A stretch of DNA of 64,000 nucleotides from Cordia subcordata (taxonomy: Eukaryota > Streptophyta > Magnoliopsida > Boraginales > Cordiaceae): NCBI GenBank assembly GCA_028554755.1, contig JAPTOF010000001.1, positions 36,103,501 through 36,167,500 of the forward strand. Direction: 5' to 3'. A model generated the notes under the pieces. The model was not told the origin of the DNA, searched no databases, and saw nothing but the letters and a program-made list of their open reading frames with translations. Positions 12,621-25,100 of this stretch are shown here, piece by piece. A program made the translations under genes and the position numbers. Position 1 is the first letter of the stretch. The number at the start of each line of letters is the position of its first letter.

Positions 12621-13367
12621 ACACTTTCTACTGTTGTTGCTCCACAAGAAGAATTATCCTGGTTGCACTATTTATCAAACGCAACCTAGCAAGAAATGAA
12701 GCATGTAATTATCTGCGTTATGGCAAAGGATTTGAATCCCCTCATAACGTTTATCATATATCCACTGTATCCGGAAAACATCAGCAACCTCTATAATCTT
12801 CCTTGCCAAAGAAAAACAACAAAACACTTCTCGAGGGCAACAGGAGCAATTCTTGGAAAATAAAACAAAACCAGAGAAAATTAACTTCAAGCAGTAATGA
12901 TATCAACAAAAGAGGCATAACTTCCAAGTTAATACCTAAAGGTACCAGTCATGTTCGATTACGTACTAAATTACAGCCAAAGTAACAGAAACTAATCAAC
13001 CAACACTCGGAGATAAATTAGAAAGGATAGTAATACCTACTGGCTTTCCGGTTTCACCAAAATCCTCATTTGTAATATCCGAAATTTCATCACTCCACTC
13101 CAAGCCAACGAATGAAAAGTATAATTAACGGGTTAAAAAACAAAAAGCACTGCTTTTTTTCCTTCATTTTGGGATATGTATTCTAAAACCAAGCACACTA
13201 ATGTCAAAATTCGCCTACTGGATTCTGACGGAGATGAAACAAATATGGTTCACTAATCATCTGGCTCATTACAACAAACCCCCAGAGCCTAACTGCCTAT
13301 GCTAAAAACATTTAACCGAAACAATTGAAATTAAAAAAGAAAAAAATATGTAACGCGCTACTCACCA
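12621..13367. other. Downstream flank of the GATA gene
   Basis: No separate gene is supported. The part nearest 13367 should contain the 3' untranslated region of the minus-strand GATA gene. Confidence 0.5.
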
Positions 13368-15445
13368 CTATCCTACCCTATATCCACAAGCTTGATTCAC
13401 TGCCATCCCTCCCGTCATCATCTGCTTCTGCCTTCTCATTTCAATTATCTTCCTGTGAGAATTGGAATGCACTGCAGCCGAAAATGTAGGACTACTTGCC
13501 GGGCGGTACTCAGGCACAAGGCGCCCGGACTTGTACCGCACCCCACAAGCATTGCACAGTGTTTTCGGCCCCATTGGCCCTGCACGCCACTGTGGGGTCT
13601 TCTCAGCTAGGCAATGCAGGCATCTCCTACCAATACTACTACTACTACCACTATTTTTCGTCATTGGCGACAGCGGCAATGCCGGTTCCTGATTTTTGTT
13701 CTTGACATTGACTTGACTCAACATCAGGCTTTGTTGGCGTGGCAAGTCCGGGAAGCCCGCCCTTCTTTTACTTCTTCTTCTTTTGCTCCGTTTACCAACA
13801 GGATAACTTCTAGGGACGTGAAGGCCGCCACAGCAACTTGTAATGGTGCTCTCATTGCCCTGACCGTTGCCATTTCCATTAGTCTTGCTCTCGCCACTGC
13901 TACTGCTGTTCTCGAGCACTGAAACCGGGCTGTGGTGGTCCAATGCCAAGCCCGGATTATCCGAAAAAATATCCAGGCACGTCTCCACGCCTGGAAATGC
14001 GTCCTTGTTTGATAACCATTCCAGTTCCTCCTCTACACATTCCTGAACAGATTGAAAAGAAAAGTTACCCCAACTTGTTCAGACAACTGACTCAACTCAG
14101 TGAGTCAAACAACTCAGTAAGTCAGTGAGTTAACTCAGTCAAGTGAACCACAAGGTACTCTTTTAGTATTATCACCTAAACTTTAATATTATCATCGTTC
14201 TGAATCGTTACATTTGTCACATGAGAGGTGAAAAACAGGTGATGTCATGTAAGAGATGGTGGATTAAGAGGCACATTGATAACTATTTTGTAGTCTCCAT
14301 TTATTTCACGAAAAATATTTTCTACAAAAACATCTTTCACATTTTTTAATATTTGGTTACTTAAAATAAAATTTCAATGGAAAATATTTAGTTAGTCAAG
14401 GAAATATAACTTTATTTTCACTTCCATTTTTCACGAGAAGAAGTCATTTTCCTAAAGTTTATCAAATCCAACTTTACACAAATAAATTTCCCAAGTTGGC
14501 AAATGAAAATAGACAAATAATTGTTAGTTTTTTGAAAAATTAGCCACCACATTGGACTTTTTGGACATTCATGGGAACCCAAAAAAAAAAAAAAGTCAAA
14601 ATTCTCAAGTTGGCATATGAGAATAAGACGAAATAATTCATTAGAAAATTCTTTTAGGGATGTCTTTGTCATTTGTTATTAGGGAAATATATATGGAACC
14701 CCCACTTGACATGTTGGAGCATTCATGCGTACAGCTCATGTACGTGACAACCTATGCTTTCCAACAATAAAAGACACGCTTGGGGGGGGACCTCTTGCAT
14801 TTCCAAAAGTACCCTTCGCCAATGCATTTATTATTCACTCAAGCTTCAGGGTGTCGAGGGTAAAATAGTACACAAAAAAAGTCAAGGAAACGTGTGATGT
14901 TTTGAAATGTGAATTTATTTTGAAAGTATCAAAATCCTATTCGACTGAGTCAACCCAACTCGGACCTCTTCCATTGCAATACCCACTCATGCAAACTCCC
15001 TTCACATGGACTGTCACAGGAATCGGTCACCAACACAGTGAGTCAACCCGTCCGAGTAGACCCACAAAAACCGAGTCACGGCCGATTTGGGCACCCAAAA
15101 GGCTGAAACCTCCAAACTAGGCCGAGTCAAGACAAACTCGGTCAATTTTTCATTTTTTTCTTAACACAACAACCATAAGGGAAGGGGGGGAAAAACATGG
15201 GGAAAACTTACAGGAAATGAATGGTTTTGGAGATGAACATCATCGTCATGGTGGCTAATGGGCTGGTGGTCCGAAGATTCCAAAGAAAAAGAGGACGAAA
15301 AAGAGTGTTCTTTCACGGCGGTGGTCGTGGTGGTGGTGGTGGTTTTTTCTACTAGTTGTTGTGGTTCTTCGTCTTCTTCATCCAATGAAAAGTTGAGAAG
15401 GTCATCATCCACAAAGAAACATCCGTTTGTGTACATAGCCTCCAT
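13368..15445 (-). CDS. GATA zinc-finger transcription factor (GATA5/6/7-like)
   Basis: There are two coding exons: 15445-15212 (78 codons, donor GTAAGT) and 14042-13368 (acceptor CAG), joined in phase 0 to give 302 residues. The start MEAMYTNGCFFVDDDLLNFS is typical of plant subfamily I GATA factors. Residues 79-90 hold the conserved acidic ELEWLS motif. A basic patch, KRSKRRRSKRR, at about 162-172 is a likely nuclear localisation signal. The single C-x2-C-x18-C-x2-C finger spans Cys219 to Cys244 and is followed by the family's YRPASSPTF and HSNSHRK blocks. It should bind GATA sites in nuclear promoters as a transcriptional regulator. Exon 1 contains an eight-threonine run from an ACC-type microsatellite, likely variable in length. 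The upstream methionine at 15463 is open but lacks the family N-terminus. The intron is about 1.17 kb. Which GATA5/6/7 orthologue it is cannot be decided here. Confidence 0.93.
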
Positions 15446-16865
15446 CAAGCACACACAACACACACTAGAAGAAGAGGAGGAAGAGAAAAATGCCCTTCAA
15501 AGAGTGTGATTTTTATTATTATTATGATGGTTTGGTGGGTAGAGGAAAACAACTGGAAATGGGGTGCTTTCCTCTCTGTTTCAACTTTTTTAACTTTCTT
15601 CTGGGGAGAGAAAGAGTTATTATTATTATTATTGTTTATTGTTATTATTATAGTATAAATATCACACATATTAAATAATTGTGTGCTTTAAATTTAATTT
15701 TAAAATTTAAAAAAAATAAAAATTGTAAGTAATTAATGTTTTAGACCATTGTAGACAAATGGTAATAAATAGATTTTATAGGAAGACTATGATATATGTG
15801 CTTAATTTGTTCCTAAAATATGCTCAAATTTGATATTGGACGTACATTGTTCGCATATGGCATAATATATTGAAATGAATTTTTTGAGAAAAGCATTAGA
15901 GAGTTTGTGATTGTTTTTTTGATACATAGTATACATGTGTATTATTATTATTATTATTAAGCCAAAAAAAGGGAGGAGGAATCTTTTTGCCGTTTTGTAT
16001 GTTTTGCCATTTTCCTTATTTGTTCATTTTTTCACGTTTTTATTAGTTAAGGAATCCTGGATAGCATACATGCACACTCTTCTTATTGTGATGGCCTCTC
16101 TCAAGTCTTATCTACACTTGTCTCCATGCATTTACTATAAGGTCCATCAACAAGATTTTCACGCCATAAATTGGGTGATGTATATATCATATATAATTAG
16201 TATACGAAAAGATATTACTTTCCTTAAGGATGAAATTAGTTTCAAACGAATTAATAATTTGGCTAATCTTTATCAATTTATGACTCTAATGCGGTCAACT
16301 AAGTATATTTAATCTTTTTTGGTCAGAAAGTATATTTAATTGAAACGTAGAAGAGAAGCATCCGCTTCCATCCTAATCTTTGTTATCGAAATTTGAAAAA
16401 ACAAAAAAATTTAAATTTTAGCAAATGGTATTTCTTTGTGTAACAACATTATGTTTGATGCGATCCCTCCCATTGGAATGTTAATAGTTATTATTTGTTT
16501 TTTATGAATCGATAACATATAACTAATGACTTTACTAACTTATTGAATAACAAGTCGGAACGTTCCAACTAAATATATTTATGTTGTAATTGCTATCTTT
16601 ACTCTAAAAGATGAGAATTGGGCCAGGAGTAGGGGTATTAGAAAAAAGTTTCACCAAAAATTTCCCTTGCAACAATATTACAACAAAAAGATTTTGGGAA
16701 ACCATTATAATTGACATTTTCCAAATTTTCTATGTGAGAAAATCATAATATTCAAAAGTTAGGGGCATAGTTGTCATTTTATATGACAGTCCAATGCAGG
16801 GCGGGCCGCTTAAGCAACGTCTCGACGACCACAACGATGCTAGTCCCATCTCCCAATAGGCTCCA
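15446..16865. other. GATA gene 5' flank and spacer
   Basis: This holds the presumed promoter and 5' untranslated region of the minus-strand GATA gene. A possible minus-strand TATA box is the TATAAAA complement at 15774-15780. (ATT)n microsatellites occur at 15511-15526, 15618-15650 and 15939-15960. The open frame at 15935-16312 starts inside a microsatellite and has no recognisable product. Confidence 0.4.
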
Positions 16866-16870
16866 ACTCA

Positions 16871-17017
16871 CACGTCACAGTACCAATAGTTTAACGCCAC
16901 GTGTAGAAATTATTAATAAAAGATGTTGAAAATCTTTTGACCCTTTGGACACCGCACGTGGCGGCGTTCATCTTTGTTTGGAGTTCTGACGTGACACCCA
17001 GGCACGTCTTATAAATA
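16871..17017. promoter_or_regulatory. Cluster of ACGT-core (G-box/ABRE-like) motifs with TATA box
   Basis: Within about 150 bp there are CACGTCA (16871), CCACGTGT (16897), GCACGTGGC (16954), TGACGTGAC (16987) and GCACGTC (17002), followed at once by TATAAATA (17010-17017). ACGT-core motifs bind plant bZIP and bHLH factors, and clusters of them occur in ABA- and light-responsive promoters. The TATA position points to plus-strand transcription, but I see no coding region downstream. Alternatively it is a distal element of the minus-strand GATA gene about 1.4 kb away. Functional assignment is inference. Confidence 0.5.
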
Positions 17018-17119
17018 CGATATTTGAATACGTTATAAATTGTTTTTAAGGTTATATATTAATATTTTAATATAATTATAAAATAATGTAATTGTATAAA
17101 CAATAATAAATATCTTTTT

Positions 17120-17305
17120 TCAACAAAAAGAAATTTAGTTGACGGAATCCGACCATCCGTACATCTGGTGAAGTCCAACTACTAATAACAAATTTGGGGT
17201 GTGCATCATATCTTTTATATTATACACTAGTTAAGTTGAGAGTACTCAATTAAAAACAGGACATTAGATTTAAACCTAGTTCATGAGTCGTGTCCTTTTC
17301 TAATT
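17120..17305. repeat. Dispersed repeat, copy 2
   Basis: This parallels 10975-11160. It has GTTGACGGAATCCGACCA, then AACAAATTTGGGGTGTGCA, then CATGAGTCGTGTC in the same order, with many substitutions. The class of element is unknown. Confidence 0.5.
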
Positions 17306-19337
17306 CTTATCGAAATAAATCCAGGACTTATCAAATTTTGTTATGGCACCGCACTTAATCATTGTAAACAGTATATGAATTATTGATATTAAAAAGTATA
17401 ATAATAAAATTTTATTTATAATATAATAATGTTACCAGTGAGTTTTTATGGTCTAAGAAATTTGTTTTTTAGGTTTCGCGTTCATTGTACTTTGGAGTTC
17501 ACTCAACACGTACAACGTATATGTGTGTTTTGTTTCCAAAAAAAATCTTTAGTGTGGGCCCCGAGTTTTGCATGTTAGCGGGACCCACTCACGTTTCGAA
17601 TTTCAATTTCAGTAGTTGGACGCCTGCAACTACCACTCCTAAATGGAATAGCATGTGATGCTCACGTGCAGCATGAGAAAAAGTACAAGAAAAGTTGGTA
17701 TTGGCATGTGAAGGTTGGAACCTTCATTTGTCACTCATTTCAGCTCAACAAAATGAGCTGAGATCAATTTATATAACTCATAAAAACGGAAAGTTAGGGT
17801 TAAGAGTTTGATGATCCGTCAAATAGATCGATCAGTCCAACTCAACCTGTGAAATTGTAGGATTAATATTACAATAGTCAATATCAGTGATTATTTATAT
17901 GTTCTTCTCTTTAAACATTTAGAGATTAAAAGAGAAATAAATAACACAGAGTTATGAGCTAAATGAAAGTGGGAGAAAAAGAAAAAGGGGAGAAGAAATT
18001 GCTATTACTCATTGGGATCTTGTGGTAGACAATGAAAAGGGAAAATTAAGAGAATTTTCTATTTACATTAATCATTATGATTAAAAAACATTAAAAAAAA
18101 AAAGAAATAAGAAAGTAATCTATTATCTTCTTAATATTTTAGCAAATTGCAGGTGCAACATGTAGGGAAATGTGCCCTAACATATTTTTAAAATTAGAGC
18201 ATAACCTGCTCGATGCAAGGGAGGAATGAATATTCTTTTATGCCTTTGTTTATAGTTGTAAAATCTATTTCTTCGTAAATTTTCAACACTAACCATTTTC
18301 ATTTCTTTACAAGAGATATCCAATAATTCGATAAAAGATTTAAACTGGAAAAATAAAATAAGAGAAGAATTTGATTTAAGAAATGAAAAGCAACGGAACA
18401 TCAATAATATGTTTATTGAAATTAAACTCATTTTTGGATTATTAAAATACGTTAAACCTCCAAAGAAAAGAATTGAAATTCGTTGTTCTATTATACTCTT
18501 AACAGCATTGAAATATAATAAGAAAATTACATTAAATTAATTTTAAAATAATAAATTTCGTGAGACAACAAAAAATGAAACAGGAGAGGGAACATTGAGA
18601 GGGGCGGTCGGGTGCCGGCCGGCCACCGTCATGTACTTGGCATGAATTTGCGTTGCGAGAGATATTATCCAACTGACTTCAATATGCAGTGATAGTGTAA
18701 AGTTACATCGTCAAAAGCAACAACATATACAACTCCTATTGCAAAAGAAATGATATCTTGTTGGGATGATTATATATGAACACTCACCATAAATATTCAC
18801 AAACACAAATGTTTTCCGGTTCAATGAATGCCATGAAATCCATGACTCCATTCTAAACATAATAATAAGTCCAACTAAAGTAGGGCTAGAATGGATTCAT
18901 ACACACAAGACTTTCAAACTTGCATTAGTTAATAGTTATATATATTGTCATAATATATTATTATGTCACACATTAAAAAATTTTAAATTTTCAATTATGA
19001 TATAAGATCTTAGACTACTCTTTTTAGTGATCAATTAATTTTAAGATGACACTCCATGATTTTTAGTATAGTGCTAGAGTTGAGCGATTAATCTAATTTT
19101 GTTTATAGCAAACATATATAAATCCATATGTGACCCATTTGCTAATTTTTGGTCTAGTCTGGTTCATTTTGCATTTATCTATGGGGTGACCTTCCCAATC
19201 AAGATCATTTAATCTAGTTTAGTTCCAAGATACATATTCATGTGGTGCAAGCACAATTTTGAGTCACATGAGAAGAGTTTGTTATAATATATTCTTTACG
19301 AGTTTGTTCCTTTTTTTATCAATAGTTTCTAAGATGA
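17306..19337. other. Intergenic spacer
   Basis: No gene is supported. 17560-17700 contains TGTGGGCCCC, GGGACCCAC and another CACGTG (CTCACGTGCAG, near 17660), which look promoter-like but have no associated reading frame. A short GC-rich block lies at 18601-18630 (GGTGCCGGCCGGCCACCG). Confidence 0.45.
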
Positions 19338-20000
19338 AGTGCGTGTTCGGCAATAATTTTTCAAGTAGCGTTTAGCGTTTTGACCAGTCAAAATGCTATT
19401 TTTGCTAAATTATTGCTGTTCGGTAAACTAGCGTTTTTCAAAAACTAAAATTTTTAGCTTTTCATGTTTTTTTTTGGGCAATTCTACACTTTTTGCATTT
19501 TTTTATTTTTCTATTCTTTCTCCACTCTCTCTCTATATTTTTACCTTTTCTTTCACAAATATAAATAAGAAATAATATAAAAATGAATTTCAATGTCTAC
19601 ATAATCAGCATTACTAAAAACATAAGTTTTATTAGTACCTTCTTTTTTACAAAATAAATTTGAATCTATTAAAATCAACTTTTGTAATATCGATATAAAT
19701 GTTTTATCAAAAAATTAGTTATACTTTAATATTAAAATATGATTATGAGAATAAATATCTAATTATGAAATATATTATCTTATTCCTATAATAGTAATAG
19801 TAATTACAATTATCATAATAACAATAATAATAATAACATGATATCAATGTCCTTCTACGTCATTTAATATTCATCAGTTAATCTAACAGCTAATTTTATC
19901 GAACACATTTTGTTCAATCAGCTAGTTAAACAGCTATCTGCTAACAGTTAAAATAGAACAGCTATCAGCTACTCCAATAACTAAATTTGCCGAACAGGCC
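19338..20000. mobile_element. Candidate inverted-repeat element (GTTCGGCAA ends)
   Basis: The left end GTGCGTGTTCGGCAATAATT pairs with the right end AAATTTGCCGAACAGGCCC in inverted orientation, about 660 bp apart. The interior is AT-rich and non-coding, with an ATA-type microsatellite near 19825. I could not identify a target duplication, so the superfamily is open. hAT is possible. Confidence 0.55.
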
Positions 20001-20345
20001 CAAAATTACATAATTCCTAATAGTTTTGTCTATCTAAAAACTTCTAATTATAGATGTAACAATTTAGTGGATAAAAGATCCAAATTCGAATTTATGTCCT
20101 CCCACAAATTTATTGGGGTCAAAAATTCCAAACTTAAATTTATGTCCTCTAATTACAAATATTGTTTGACTCTTGATTGACCTAAAACATGCTGTACATC
20201 ACAAATATATTTGGTCCTTAACGAATATATCCAAACCATGCATTTCCATCATAAGTATTCCTGACGCTGAACTAATTGGAAACATGCGTCCTATGAGCAT
20301 TGCATCACGAGATTTACAAAAATTAAGTAAATCCAACATGATCCT

Positions 20346-20447
20346 ATCTAAAACGAAATTTCTCATCACATGAAAAAAGAAAAGAAAAAGAAACATATCT
20401 AAAACGAAATTTCTCATCACACGAAAAAAAGAAAAGAAACAGGAAAA
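20346..20447. repeat. Two-copy tandem duplication, 51-bp unit
   Basis: The word ATCTAAAACGAAATTTCTCA begins units at 20346 and 20397. Each unit is followed by an A/G-rich stretch. The copies are nearly identical, so the duplication is recent. Confidence 0.85.
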
Positions 20448-21059
20448 ACACTTCTGAGCAAATGCACGAAGAAGAATTGCAGAGTTGATAAACTACAACA
20501 GCAGAAGAAAATTGGCAAATGGCAACTGAATATTCAGTCCATAAAATCAATGTATTCTTTATTGATTTGTATGAGTTGATACTTCGGAAGAAAAAAAAAA
20601 AATTCAACAGTCCTCAAGAAAAATAAGGCCCCGAGTTGAAAAGCAAAGTGACACCAAAAATACTCTTAATAAAAAATAATAACCTGGCATTGGGCGATGA
20701 CAAATACAAAAAGAGATATAATTAAGCATAATATTTTTAACGTGATTCTAATCCTACATACATTCATGATTTCACCTTTAGAATATTCTATTTCTTTTTC
20801 AATATAATGGGTTACAAGTAGACTTACACAAGGGGCATACAAATCATTCTCCCTTATAATACAAATTTTCTGGTTCGCACCTATTCTTATGGCATGTCGC
20901 AACTCATCTCAATTATAACACCCTATTTAATGGATAGATTGGGATTTTTACTCCAATAGCCTATACACTTTGTCTTCAATGTCGGTTTAGGCCTGCACTA
21001 TCTAACTTTTAGACACTTAAAAATACGACACAAGAGTATGAAAAATTAAATCTGACCCA
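20448..21059. other. Intergenic spacer
   Basis: No gene, RNA or mobile element could be supported here. Confidence 0.5.
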
Positions 21060-21330
21060 TTTTTAAGAGCTTTTAGTAAAAAATATATATATATATTTAA
21101 AAGAAGAAAAATAAAAGATATTGTCAAGTTGCAAATAGTGAGCACCTCGGGCTGAACTAGAACTTTCAAAAGGTGGGCCTAGCCTATTCATATATAAAAC
21201 ACCATTATACGGATTTTTTTCCCCTTTCCTAAAGAAGATCAATAGACCCTGCTTATTTCCGATGATGACCCAAGTTCGAAACTCGTGAGTCTCAAGGGTA
21301 GCGCCATTGAACTAACCATCTGTCACCATT
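21060..21330 (-). mobile_element. Probable tRNA-derived SINE remnant
   Basis: On the minus strand an A-box-like block, TGGTTAGTTCAATGG (21319-21305), is followed by a B-box-like block around GAGTTTCGAACTTGG (21285-21271). This is the tRNA-like promoter order and spacing. The sequence then runs into a T- and A-rich tail near 21090. No target duplication was found. It cannot be a functional tRNA because no acceptor stem can be formed. Confidence 0.55.
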
Positions 21331-22178
21331 ATATTAGACTTGCAATTACAATATGTCTTCTAGTGAAGTAATCTCTTAACTGTTTCTTTCACTTTTATAG
21401 ATATTTTATATTTGTACAACTATTTGAATTACTGGCTCAAGACCGGTAAGAATTTGGCTGACTCTTCGACTTCCCACATTTTTGCATGTTTTCGCCGTTT
21501 ATCTCATTTCTTTTCATCTTTTAAACTCAGAGAGACAAGATCAAATCTCTTTATAACGCTATAAAAAGAATTCAATAATAGTAGAACAATGATAGAATCG
21601 TGATAAGATTATCTGGATTACTTCATTACAAGTTTATATATCGCTCTCTCTCTCACAAAGTTATAACATTGATATAGATGTAGAGCTTATTATGGATTCA
21701 TAAACGCCAGATAAACACAATGTTTGATGATAATTGGTACTTCTCTTGAATCAGATGGCTATATGCACTGCAGCATCCAATAATGCAAGCACTTAACAAA
21801 TAATTCTAACTGATCATTGCAGTCTCTCTGTAATACAGGACTAAAAGAGTTGCATGCAATGCATGGTATAAATTTCCATTAAAATGAATAATGGTCTACT
21901 GGCAACATTTCTAAATTTGTTAAGATGTGAGGAAAAAACTTTTCACTTACCTCAGACTGAAACTGCTCCTGTATTTTCGTATACAACAATGTCAATTGAC
22001 AAGCTAAAATCTACAAGTCTCGGACGTTGATGGGGATCCACATGATGAAGTTGATTAAATCTGACAGAGTGCGGTCCAGGGATAGCTCCTGTAAGACATC
22101 TCCTTAGCTGTTACCTTCATCTTTCGCACCTTCATCTTTGATCTTTTGGTTTGCTTGAGTCTCACCATCATGGAAGAA
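21331..22178. other. Downstream flank of the GT14 gene
   Basis: No separate gene is supported. The part next to 22178 should include the GT14 3' untranslated region. Confidence 0.45.
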
Positions 22179-25100
22179 TTAATCAGATATACATTGGTCT
22201 GACTGAAACGTTTTATTTGAGAAAAGTTGAACAAGGCGTCTCTCAAGTCTTCTTGCTCCAGGACCAGGCCGCAAAACATTAGCATCACCCCACACATTAC
22301 ATGTGCCATTCCCGGCATCACCTAAACACCAGCCACCAGGCACTGGTTTGCCAGGAGTTCGATCCAGAACTTCTTGGTCAATTTGATCAAGAACAGAATC
22401 ATCTCTCAGAAACGGAGAAGCAAAGGCTGCCCCACTCTGTATCAGATCATTATAGACACTGGAATTGAGCGGCAGTGGTTCCTGTCTGGAGTCGAAAACA
22501 CTATACTGCAAGCTGTGGTTGATGGTGGTTCTATTGAATTCATAAGAATTGCACAAGATGGTTGGGAAGTAAAAAGAATGTGATTGTCGGGTATTTGACA
22601 AGTACATTAATAGAGTCCTTGGTAGATTGTTTGTCCCCAATATGCTGTACTCAATAAACTTGCGACTCAAGATAGCTGATGATGAGCCTGCATGCAAAAG
22701 TAAAAACTGCTCAATTAATCATTTACGCATTCACCCAATCGTTTAAAATTTTATCAAAAGGCAACACCATCATGCCCTCCAAGAGAGCAGAAGAATAGAG
22801 GTAACAAGTGGCAAGCACATAACCATCAAGGATCTAACTTGCCAACAGTAGAGAGAAGAGAAAAAGAAAAACAATAGGCCGCAATACCCATAACTAGAAT
22901 TTTTAACAAATTACAGAAAGGAAGATCATTCATCCATTTGCTAAAGTTTCATAAAGCTTTTCTTATCTTGCAAAGCTTATACGAAAAGTTTATATAAATT
23001 ATAGTTGCAAAATCATTAAAGCTCATGGCAAACTCACAAGGGAACAACCACAATTCGAATTAGACAAATGACACCAAGTGCCATCTTAGAACTCAATTAA
23101 TAGGCATCACAGATTGCCACTGTTTTCCTATCTAAAGCAGTGATACTACCAATATCCTAAAAATATTGCTCCCACTAGCAAGAGCACAAAGGCTATACAA
23201 AAATTTGTACATGTTATGTCAGTAAAATTTATCTAACAGATCCTAATATTTTCATACCAAGTTTCTTTCTAGAATAAACATCAGTATGAAATCATTGATG
23301 ACAATTAAGTCTTTAGTTATATGCATAAGAAAAGCATTAGTTGATTCCATGCGTTGTATATGATGAAATTCTTATAACGATTCATAATGAGGGATGAGTT
23401 TATTGTGATATAAATTGAGTGACTGTAAAACTATTAATCACACTAATTTTGAAGAGAACATTGATTCAAGAAAAGATTTTCAAGAAGAAAAGGAAAACAG
23501 TAAGACATGCTGCATTTACTCAATAAGCACAAGCATTTGACTTTAACACATGCTGTGTTTACTCAACTAGCATAAGCATTAATTGGCCCTTCTCACTATT
23601 TTTTGGAGACAAGTATCCCAAAATGAGTTGAATGCTTCCTATGTTTCAACAAATGGGCAACTCAGACCTTCTAACTTGATGTTTCTGGGAAGAAGTGGGA
23701 GAATCTGGATCAACCAATGACTAAGTTGATTCCTAAGAGATATTGTTATTCACTTCAAAACCAAATCTTCATTCACTTCCTCCTCTAAAGAAATAGACAT
23801 AATTAAAGCATAACTCTGAAGTATTTCAAAGAAGAAAAACATGTGAAGGAGAAGCCAGAAAGAAGTTAAAGAGTCACATTTTTAGGAGATTAATGCACCT
23901 AAACCAGTGTCTTCAGGCACTTGTTAGCAGGATCGAGACTAAATCTATCAAACGGTCAAACATAAGGACCAGACCTTCCACACTTAGTAGTGAACTTAGA
24001 CCAAAAGCAGATAAAGTTATTGAGTCTGAAAGAAACTGTGTATTATCAAATTCATCCACTACCATCTAACACCAAGGAGCCTGAGTTTTTCTTACCTGTA
24101 TTTTTAAGAAGACTTATTCTCAAAAGCTTACATAATTTGAATAGAAAAGAAGAAATCCTTGTTCTTTTGTTTCTTCCTCTGCTTTGCAAGTAATGATTTC
24201 TTATACACTGAGTTGTGACCAATTCACAGAATATATTGTTCAACTATACAACTCTTCATCCACAATTAGGAGCATGAGAACCCTTGAACGGATATCAGGG
24301 AACAGCTCCACAATAAAGATGAACTTTTTCAAGAAATCAGTCTTCAGATTGTAAATAGATCTGCTTTTGCATTTGAACAATTACTTTTCAAGTTTCTCAC
24401 GCCTTCTGAATAGTCCAAAAGATGCACACGGGAGTAGTATGCCAAACAGCTGGCCTTCATTTTATGATTGAAAATTGCTATTTGTCCCAATAGGACAGGA
24501 ATGTCCGCACAAGACTTGTGATAAAAATCACATTTTTAGCTGTCCCATTGACCGAAGCCAACATTTCCTTTAAAAGCAAAATACAGTTCAAATGTAACTT
24601 GTCACCATTACACACCTTAGCTGAAGGCAGTTTCTGCTGATATTAGAACCACAAGCTTACTCTAAAGCTAACATTTTGAGAAATGCTCAACATGAATCTT
24701 TATATTTATAGCAGCCCACAAGGATCATCAGCAGATTCAAACTGCAAACATGATGTTGGCCGTCTTATATACATGTTGAAATGCAAAACCAATATCATCT
24801 TTTTTGAGAAGCAGGATGCAGTGTAGATGAATGAATGACAGAAGTGCCTTAATCATTACCTGAAAACAACCTGTATGCATCTGGCAGTTGCCTTTTCTGA
24901 GTAGCATAAAATGTCTCACTTTTCTCCATGAGATATAGAGCAGGATCAACAATTATTGGTTTCAACTTCCGAGACCTAAAGCAAAAGAAAATGGTTACTC
25001 TCATACAAATAAATATAGTTACAAATATAAAAAGGGAAAAAATTGTACGTACTCTCTCCAGCCAATGTAGCTTGAGTGGTTGACGAAATTAAGATCCTTA

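Noticed and set aside
13392..13922. Several plus-strand open frames over the GATA gene
   Set aside because: They are antisense shadows of the GATA second exon, whose zinc finger is unambiguous on the minus strand.
15935..16312. 125-codon open frame on the plus strand
   Set aside because: It begins inside an ATT microsatellite, has no recognisable motif and no splice context, and lies in very AT-rich DNA.
21265..21325. Possible tRNA gene (A and B box-like blocks, minus strand)
   Set aside because: No acceptor stem, anticodon arm or T arm pairing can be formed. It fits a SINE head better.
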